From the NCBI GenBank assembly GCA_947172415.1, contig OX359201.1, positions 620,001 through 684,000 of the forward strand: a stretch of DNA of 64,000 nt, given 5' to 3'. The position numbers and the translations under genes were made by a program. Below the pieces are notes generated by a model. It worked only from the letters and a program-made list of their open reading frames with translations. It did not search any database and had not been told where the DNA came from. The DNA is from Chondrosia reniformis (Eukaryota; Porifera; Demospongiae; Chondrillida; Chondrillidae). How positions within the stretch are numbered: the stretch's first letter is position 1; each line of letters begins with the position of its first letter. Shown here piece after piece: positions 58,001-64,000 of this stretch.

Positions 58001-58734
58001 GGCATACTAAATTTACCACCATTAAATTCTGGCATCACCTTTGTGGTCTCCCTATTAAATGCATGCCCAAGAAGGTATTATTGTTTTTAGCCAAACTTAA
58101 CCTCAAAGATACATGGTATAGCAATGTTATGGATGTAATCTCTAAATTAATTACCCCCAATGATGCTCCTTATCCTGCTATTTCTAACCCCAGTAATTTT
58201 ATGAACACCATCATGTATGATAGATCACACTTCCTCAGTCATACAATGCAACTTATAAATAAATTAGCCTTACAAGATTGGACCTTAAGACTAGACACTA
58301 TAGACAAAAATAGTAGATCTGGGGGCAGGTTAGCTGACTACAGGCTCATTAAGAGAACGCCCTCAACTGATGACTATATAAGGACTGGTAATTTTGATAA
58401 AAGGAGAGTCCTGGCAGCCCTGAGGTGTGGGTGCCTCCCTCTCGAAATTGAGAAGGGCAGATTGAGACACCCTAAGGTTGATCTGGAGAGCAGGATTTGC
58501 CAGCTGTGTAACTGTGGTGCAATAGAGGACTCCACTCATTTTATTACAACCTGTCCAGCTTTCAATCATATAAGATGTAATCTTTTTGCTGAATGCTCAC
58601 TTTTATCCCCTAACTTCTACTCTTACCCAAGTATCCAAAAAAACCACTTCATCCTAACATACCCAAATCAAAAGATCTCAAATTATATTTACAGTATGTA
58701 CATTCATCGTAAATCTCTCACTCATTCTCACTAA
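55051..58734 (+). CDS. Non-LTR retrotransposon endonuclease-reverse transcriptase
   Basis: One uninterrupted ORF of up to 1227 codons. The N-terminal part is an apurinic-type endonuclease: IKCSVWNVSGLGNK, CETF, GDFNARCG (about residue 178) and a terminal SDHSILTWD (about 287). The central part is a reverse transcriptase: ENYRGIAIQS, EEQYGFRKQRSCADHLF, FIDFRKAFDSI, GVKQGCPLSPTLFNIYINDL and the catalytic YADD (about 809). The C-terminus has a CxxC...HxxxxC zinc-knuckle-like motif (CQLCNCG, HFITTC). It mobilises by copying its RNA at a nicked target. The intact frame suggests recent activity. No ORF1 is seen upstream, so the element may be 5' truncated. The first ATG is used as start; the true start could be internal. 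Confidence 0.95.
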   Translation: MHMCSAVCRKDSIPVSSTSPPVTTQIKCSVWNVSGLGNKLGNNLIANIMFHLDLDILCVCETFLRNNDCPPSNHNYIWFGSNRKLLSKKATRGSGGVGVFINQSLLRSFNVNVLDNSVDDILWLSFTSITQMFVDFVLCVGYLPPVGSSRGDTSVEFFDTLISQTYKFQDFGNFFICGDFNARCGTLKDPLEDVFPRQILDRTVNSHGVKLMEFLNSCDMCLLNGRTHSNNQGNYNNFTSISPKGSAVVDYCLLPSEFVDRYKNLSIITMTELLALLSHLDTLQKLSDHSILTWDLVVNNENSAIQLCPNSQSHTPLICKPSIPSPPSPIADTPTDSQSLNQILTLIESLQDPSIVTYPSLEANYSTFLSTIIPPAPRTTSVLHKSSSSYIRSSKKPWWSSSLTAARKTLKSTQRRWLKNKSDQNLFIKYKVAQRHFDKLVRNSKRSLIRKKRENLLRMLSKNQRKFWKTFDRISVASERAQKRGIPRQVRLHNGNLSNDPRVVKDSWLSFFKSIYAGTTDCNPAGNPLVSQITPDYDVNHINTDHDPSNELPNPLMPPEELDVTITPEEIDLAINLLGENKSPGLDGITTSILKNEMVKRYLLVLYNYCFDSGLIPSSWDNTLICPIPKNNNDPYSPENYRGIAIQSIILKVFCHILNKRLSSYLEINDLLVEEQYGFRKQRSCADHLFSLSSVTEARMKMKLDTFVCFIDFRKAFDSIPRNHLWDKLQRIGVRGKLLKVIQSMYSNVHYTIKLNDTFTEYFKVDQGVKQGCPLSPTLFNIYINDLAIDLKKCQLGLNIYNDKLSCLLYADDIATCAESVNDLQRLLDILHVWCAKWHLQINTNKTKVIHFRPTQHKLSQFKFHIGSSHIEYTKDYNYLGLSLNEHLTWSNSIALISKKASKAANLLTAKSRAYGNFHYNVFSHLYRTLVLSIISYSSHVWGAKEYQALELVQNNVMRSFIGLGKTAPLVGLMGELNWKPLHWHTKFTTIKFWHHLCGLPIKCMPKKVLLFLAKLNLKDTWYSNVMDVISKLITPNDAPYPAISNPSNFMNTIMYDRSHFLSHTMQLINKLALQDWTLRLDTIDKNSRSGGRLADYRLIKRTPSTDDYIRTGNFDKRRVLAALRCGCLPLEIEKGRLRHPKVDLESRICQLCNCGAIEDSTHFITTCPAFNHIRCNLFAECSLLSPNFYSYPSIQKNHFILTYPNQKISNYIYSMYIHRKSLTHSH

Positions 58735-58912
58735 TTTTTGTTCCATAAAGGTTTTGTAATACACACACCCTCCCTGCATGGCCCTGGAGATGTATACCCA
58801 GTGACTTGTAAACCCACCATGGGTTGGGCTATTTCTGACTGATCTTTTTTTTCAGAATAGCATGTCACATTAATAAAAATCATTATTATTATTATTATTA
58901 TTATCACTACAG
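58735..58912 (+). mobile_element. 3' UTR and (ATT)n tail of the retrotransposon
   Basis: A short non-coding segment follows the stop, then AATAAAAATC and an (ATT)n tract at about 58880-58905, a typical simple-repeat tail of several LINE clades. Target-site duplication could not be identified. Confidence 0.6.
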
Positions 58913-59790
58913 GGTTATATAGAACATTTTGTAACTTGTATATACACAAGGGCATCTTTTGTGGATTACTATATTAAGGCGTCAACGGTGTGTCCCTGGC
59001 CCGAACACTGCCCCCCTCGGGATGCCAACATTCTTGGTGTTAACAAGAAACGCGAAATCGCGCCTGGATATATACGATACTAGAATAACGTATATTTTAT
59101 TTAATAACTTGAATCACGCACCATTCGCATGACAAACATTTCGTGCGCAATTGCAAGTCAACTGTTTTTTAAATTCGTAACGGTATCTCTTAACGCTACA
59201 TCCGTGAGTCTACTGCTCAATATCTCTTAACGTTACGTGCGCGCTTCTAGTTGTTCATAAACCGGGTGTTATTGGCAGGCGCGACTCTACTGTTTCCACT
59301 ATATAATCCCTCCAAAACATTCCCATGGCCAGTTATTCATTGGCTGCCACACTCAGAACGTGATGAAAGTCAGCCATTTTCCCTTGACCTTATGTCCTTA
59401 TGAATATTATGCATATATAGTTATCTTTCCCTTTTAAGGCTATACCTTTAATTACCCCCAACTGTGAACTACGTATGTCACCATGTCTCTCGCACATGGT
59501 TTTGTAGCTCTATATAGTCGAGTGTTCCTGTCCCCTTGTGAGTCACTGTGTCCTTTGCGCTACTTTCTAACCTTTTTTGAAAGTATGAAGTGTATGGCTT
59601 GCTAATGTTGGCGCTTTGCTGCATATGGCTATGTCCCGCTTTCATGTGGCCGTCACTTCCGTCCGAGAACAAATGCAAGATAGCAATTTGACCCCAAATC
59701 AGAGGATAAGCGTTCTTAAGTAGGAACCACAAAGACCTGGTTACGGGGGCTGGACCGTTTTTTTTCGTGACAGACCCACTTACCAGGGTA
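58913..59790. other. Non-coding spacer
   Basis: No exon recognised. Slightly more CG dinucleotides around 59000-59280 than elsewhere. Confidence 0.4.
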
Positions 59791-59794
59791 GTGT

Positions 59795-60228
59795 TTTACT
59801 AGGGATGGCCGAAAAACCCTATTCAATTGACACTTCATAATCAACACCAATAGGATTTTCGCTGCATTCGAGAGTTTGCGGTTATTTATGTGCCAATCAT
59901 GTTTCGATGCTCAACAAGTTCGCAAGTGGTTAATTCCCGAAATTTATTTCCTAGCGCTAATATACTTACGCAGGTACATACAAGTGCTAAATCGTCATTA
60001 ATTTTTCCGAACTATGGAACAGGCTACTCTAGGTTTCAACGCGCTCTATCCGAAGCATGTTAATTGTAAGCATTGTGGTCTTCTCGGCCGCCATTTTTAA
60101 TTAAGAGATCATGGTTTTCAGTTTACAAGGGAGAAATAAGCGTTCACCGGTATCAGACTAGTACATTTGCAAAAGTAACGAAACAGGACAGTGATTATTT
60201 GATTAGGCTTATCATACAGAAGTTGCAT
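59795..60228 (+). repeat. Dispersed 450-bp repeat, copy 1
   Basis: Shares an ordered series with 63005-63515: GGGATGGCCG or GGAATGGCCG, CATGTTTCGATGCTC, GCTAAATCGTCATTA or TTATAAATCGTCATAA, GCATGTTAATTGT, GTGGT(C/T)TTCTCGG, and GGCTTATCATACAGAAGTTG. Strongly diverged; no ORF. Confidence 0.75.
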
Positions 60229-60347
60229 ATATAAGTAACTTAGCCATACACTTCTATGTTTGGACGCACCATTAATATTCCTACTTCAGCTTGGTGTGGC
60301 CAAACACAAAAGTGTATGGTTAAATTACTTATATTTCAGTATGCAAC
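60222..60347. repeat. Inverted repeat, arms about 42-48 bp
   Basis: GTTGCATATATAAGTAACTT and CATACACTTCTATGTTTGG are mirrored by CCAAACACAAAAGTGTATGG and AATTACTTATATTTCAGTATGCAAC. It starts at the end of the 450-bp repeat. Confidence 0.75.
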
Positions 60348-60761
60348 CTTGGTATGGTTAGCCTTTTATTATGTAATCACTTTCTTGTTTTCTTGTTACA
60401 TTATACAGATGTACTAGTCACTTGTGCAGCACTGCCATTCCTACTTCTAACATCATTTTTGTAAAATACATATTAAGGACATCTGTATATATATATATAT
60501 ATCCACCATGCTGATTGTCGACTCTATTCTGATGCAGTTTCATGGAAATCTTTTTTTTCTTTTTTTCTTTTTTTAGTATTTTTTCAGTACACCCATATAC
60601 AAAGAAATGATACCCAGTTAAGCTGGAGTAATACAAGTATGAAATGTTTTTACAAGGAAAATTGTGATCCACCTGGTTTATTAATATTCCCAAAAATGGA
60701 ACTTGCTGATTTTCTACTTGGTTCTCATGATCCTTCACATAACTCCAGTGCACCATGTTCA

Positions 60762-62612
60762 CTATTTTTTGATAAAATGTTGATTGTTCTCCTTTGTAGT
60801 ACTATAATAGCTATACTGCATTAACATATTTTATTAACATGTTGTATATCTACGATAATATATTATTACTTTGAAAATTAGGTCAAATGAGAAATCTAGA
60901 GAAATCAGAAATCCCTACAAAGCATATTTGTTGGCACAATCTAGAAGTCGACATTTCTCCCAAAGAAAAGAAAAGCATAAATCTACTACTACATTCTTCT
61001 ACTGTGGAAAACTGTCAAGAGAGAGTTGAAGTACAGGACTTGCAGGAAGGTCTACCAGTTATTACTCCAGTGTATGAGGAAAAGATACCAAATGAGGTTG
61101 CATCAAGTAGTCCAAATGAAAAGACATTATTTAATGAAATTGAAGATGCTCCTGGGTTTAGTAACCCCAAAAAGCAATTAGAACCTCTCAAGGGTATTAC
61201 AAACATTAAAGAGCAACCTTATTTACATCACATGTTAACAGAAGACATACCTGAAAACATACATGTGGACACTTTACTAAAAAGTATGTCAGAAAATGAT
61301 TACTGTCCTTATGTACTCAAACCTTTTCAAAGGTATATATGTATCAATTCACTTTGTAGAGATCAGAAGAGTATTCCTCCTTTTAACTACTTCTAAGTCT
61401 CTGAAGTGTCTCTTAAGTGAAGTCAGTAAAGAATTACAAAAAGAAGTAGGTCACCCACTCCTCCCTAACCATGATGCACCTGACAACCTGGATATCAGCA
61501 AGTTTGTGTCTGCATATGACATTGATCTGCTCAAGTACATTAGAGGAAGATGTTCGGCTGAGGATGAAGAGCTGAAGGCCACAATCAGTGATTTAGCTGA
61601 TACCTTTCAACAGTTGTGGGATGATGATAAGGCTTACCTCTCCATGCTTCCTCAGTCAACAGATGTACTCTCAAGAATGCCTCCACTGCACAAGCTGATG
61701 GTTCTCACGTTTCCCACGAGACCAGACAGACTGTCTCTTTCAGATGTATTGAAGATCAAGACGTGTGTCTGCTCTGTCCTATCTCTACCTCTCCATGTTG
61801 TATTTCTTGCTGGATATGAAGAAGGAAGTGTTAGACTGCAGTTCTTTATACCAAAAGAATCAGGAAATGAGCTTTCAGAAGATAATCATTTATGCAAAAT
61901 TAAGATGCATGAACTTTACATTGAACTGCTTAGAGAAAAGATTAATGTTGAATTACTTTGTGATATATACATTGACATTCCTTCTGAACCTAAGGTAAAT
62001 ACAAATAAAAATGTAAACATTCTTTATATAGAAAAATATGTTTTCATTACAGGTTACACTTTGGGTCAGTTCATATGCTGAAACTCTTTCAGAAGAAAAT
62101 CAACATGCATTGAAGAAATTTTTAGAGAAAGGATTTGGTGTTTCCTTTGAAATTGGAAGTGGTCAAAGTAGTAGCAATTCAGAGGCAAGTTAATTAGATA
62201 GTGTAAGAGTATAGACATAGTAAGATCCAAGGTTTTGTGTAGCCTGAGACAGACAAAGACAGACATTCAGTTATCAGAATTCAGAGTCATGGTCAGTGTT
62301 GGGTTACCTAGGTTACAGAGACTTATGGCTTGTACATACGTATACATGGGAAATGTGAAACGCATATGGTGGAAAATGAGTGTGCATGTGTATTTCATGA
62401 TAATAGTAATTTGAAGTTAAATAGCACTGCCACCCATAAATTACTTGGCCACTTTGTTGTGTTTATATTTAGTTGTAATCTTACGATTCTGACCCTTATT
62501 AAATATCTCCTTAAAATTGGAGAAAAACTCATTTAACAATCCTCATTTTCAAAAAGATGTTATAAATATAAATTAAGTGTATGTTATGAAAACGTAATAA
62601 TTATTAAGCAAA
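60762..62612 (+). repeat. Segmental duplication, right copy
   Basis: Begins TTCACTATTTTTTGATAAAA exactly as the left copy at 48653 and loses similarity after about 62612. It lacks the Tigger-type insertion of the left copy. Differences from the left copy cluster in its second half. Confidence 0.93.
60882..62193 (+). pseudogene. Orphan 3' exons of the ankyrin-Roc gene
   Basis: Exons 60882-61283, 61360-61994 and 62053-62193 duplicate exons 4-6 of the gene at 43.5-50.1 kb, with all splice sites and frames intact. No ankyrin, Roc or CARD exon lies upstream: the preceding 2 kb is non-coding and then comes the retrotransposon. First of the three exons looks identical to its partner. Later ones differ at several codons (NHLCKIKMHEL for NCLCKIKKHEL; CDIYIDIPSE for SEIYIDISSE; NQHALKK for NQQILQK). 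Frame preservation despite change could mean use as alternative 3' exons, a former second gene, or an assembly duplicate. Confidence 0.75.
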
Positions 62613-63004
62613 TAATTAGCCTGGAAGTTGTGTACAAAAATACAAGTGAGTGTATATACAAGGAATATACGGCTCCATTACAATTTTTGCCAAAATAGAA
62701 TGGCCATCGAGAAATACGGAAATATTACTGCAATATAAGTTAAAATTGACTAAGTGAATAGCAGTATTTCTCTTCTATGTACGTACAATGGTAATCCACC
62801 ACAATCCAGCTGTGTATTATTGTTTATATATGTCCATGATTCTAACCTACATCAGAGATTGTCTGCACAATATCCTAGGCCTCTCACCCCAGCAACGCTC
62901 AAATTGACACAGTAATTAAAGAAGGTGAGAGGTTTTATTGATATTAAGGTCCACCATACCATTTAAGATTGATTTATTTTTTGGTGTATATCAGAGAGTA
63001 CGGT
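62613..63004. other. Non-coding spacer
   Basis: AT-rich; no exon or clear repeat recognised. Confidence 0.4.
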
Positions 63005-63515
63005 AGTAGGAATGGCCGGGGAAAAAATGGCCGCCCTATCCAATGTATTAGCAACCAACACTTAATAAATCGCCAACGAAGCGATTTTCGGTTATATTCG
63101 GTTATTTGTAGCCATTAATGCACGCTTTCCTAAATGCCAAAACATGTTTCGATGCTCTACACGCTCTACCGTGTTCAAAAAATGGTTAACCAGGAATAGA
63201 CCCATTTCCAAAATTCATTTTTTCTTCTTTTATTGAATAGACGCGCTAATATGCGAACTTATGTGACTTATATGCGAACTAGTACGTGCCCGCGCACGTA
63301 CTAGTTATAAATCGTCATAAATATTTTCGAACTAGGGAATAGACAGCCCTAAATCTGAATGCGCTCTACAATAAGCATGTTAATTGTGAAAAGCGAAATT
63401 GTGGTTTTCTCGGACGCCGTTTTTTAAGAATGGCAGTGTTCACTAATACATCTGCAAAATTTATCGAAACAAGATACTGATTATATGATAAGGCTAATCA
63501 TACAGAAGTTGCATA
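63005..63515 (+). repeat. Dispersed 450-bp repeat, copy 2
   Basis: Diverged partner of 59795-60228. Its right end GAAGTTGCATA is interrupted by the Tigger element starting at 63516. Confidence 0.75.
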
Positions 63516-64000
63516 CAGTGAAAACTGGTTAACACGAAGTCGCTTTACACGAAATATTGCTTAACACAAACAATTCACAGAGACCAGGTTATTTACCATG
63601 CTAAATATACTGTTTTACGCAAAAAGTGCCTGTTAACGTGAAGGCATTAACATGTATAATTTGTCAAGATGGCAGTCGTGAAGAAGCAACGAAGCTACTC
63701 GATAGATTTTAAGATAAAAATTTTCGAAGAGATTGACGCCAAAAGGCTCTCTAAGTCGGAAATTTGTAAAAAGTATGACATTCCCAATTTGACACTGTCT
63801 GCATTCTTGAAGAACAGGACTGAAGTCAAGGGAGAAAAGTCCAGCGCCAACAGGAGTAGGAAACGTCTTCGCGAAGCAGCCTACTCTGATATCAACGAAG
63901 CTCTCTCTTGTGTATGCAGTTCATTTTTAGTGTATCAATGTGTTCATATGCATATATATATATACGCTTTTACATGTATGGAGATCTGATAACAAGAAAT
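63516..64000 (+). mobile_element. Tigger/pogo DNA transposon, 5' part
   Basis: Starts CAGTGAAAACTGGTTAACAC right after a TA, matching the terminal inverted repeat style of Tigger elements. The continuation holds several AACACGAA-like subrepeats, then the transposase ORF. The element runs off the window. Confidence 0.85.
63669..63989 (+). CDS. Tigger-type transposase, N-terminal part
   Basis: The ORF begins MAVVKKQRSYSIDFKIKIFE and has the CENP-B/pogo N-terminal helix-turn-helix (SKSEICKKYDIPNLTLSAFL), which binds the element's inverted repeats. After SDINEAL the reading stops resembling transposase and meets a stop at 63987-63989. Either a splice donor lies near 63908 or the gene is interrupted; the DDE catalytic domain would be beyond the window. 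Confidence 0.85.
   Translation: MAVVKKQRSYSIDFKIKIFEEIDAKRLSKSEICKKYDIPNLTLSAFLKNRTEVKGEKSSANRSRKRLREAAYSDINEALSCVCSSFLVYQCVHMHIYIYAFTCMEI

Noticed and set aside
60418..60824. Short ORFs on both strands before the right duplicate
   Set aside because: Low-complexity (Lys or TA-rich) or unsupported by splice sites and homology.

Overview
The window reads as nuclear DNA of an animal with a compact, AT-rich, intron-rich genome. Introns are mostly 50-400 bp and GT-AG, and intergenic gaps are short. Several neighbouring genes start head to head. The conserved genes are metazoan (CDC73, TAF13, WDR47, stomatins, PHPT1, U11/U12-35K), while the receptors are lineage-specific (Ig/FN3 receptors; an ankyrin-Roc-COR gene). 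A demosponge such as Amphimedon fits best, but this is inferred from gene style; no marker gene proves it. Exon boundaries below were placed by hand from splice signals, reading-frame phase and homology. Most multi-exon models close in frame across every junction.

Layout. 1-3.8 kb: mostly non-coding, with a 34-bp minisatellite, copies of a dispersed repeat and two orphan exon-like stretches. 3.8-12.1 kb: tRNA-Arg(TCT), a C6orf136-like (DUF2358) gene, TAF13 (head to head with it) and CDC73. 12.4-19.7 kb: two tandem Ig-Ig-FN3-FN3-Ig transmembrane receptors with YxxV tails; the second has lost its last tail motif to a nonsense codon. 20.7-26.2 kb: a large guanylate-binding-protein-like GTPase. 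26.4-27.6 kb: PHPT1. 28-34 kb: two tandem stomatins. 34.06-37.75 kb: SNRNP35 with an added acidic repeat tail. 38-41.8 kb: WDR47-like.

43.5-50.1 kb: an ankyrin-Roc-COR protein with a CARD-like exon and a C-terminal module of unknown type. The exons for that module, with about 2 kb around them, are duplicated at 60.8-62.6 kb. Between the copies lie mobile and repetitive DNA: a 1.7-kb 22-bp satellite, MITE-like elements, a 0.5-kb inverted repeat and a non-LTR retrotransposon with an intact endonuclease/reverse transcriptase ORF. The window ends inside a Tigger/pogo transposon.

Functional themes. Housekeeping transcription and RNA genes (CDC73, TAF13, SNRNP35) sit beside probable recognition or immune-type genes (Ig/FN3 receptors, GBP-like GTPase, ankyrin-Roc-CARD protein). 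No operon-like organisation is implied. The strongest sequence-level oddities are: a 77/78-matched hairpin beside the breakpoint of the 3'-exon duplication; a minisatellite whose every unit carries a 3' splice site just ahead of a SNRNP35 exon; and four unrelated minisatellites that share a 34-bp period.
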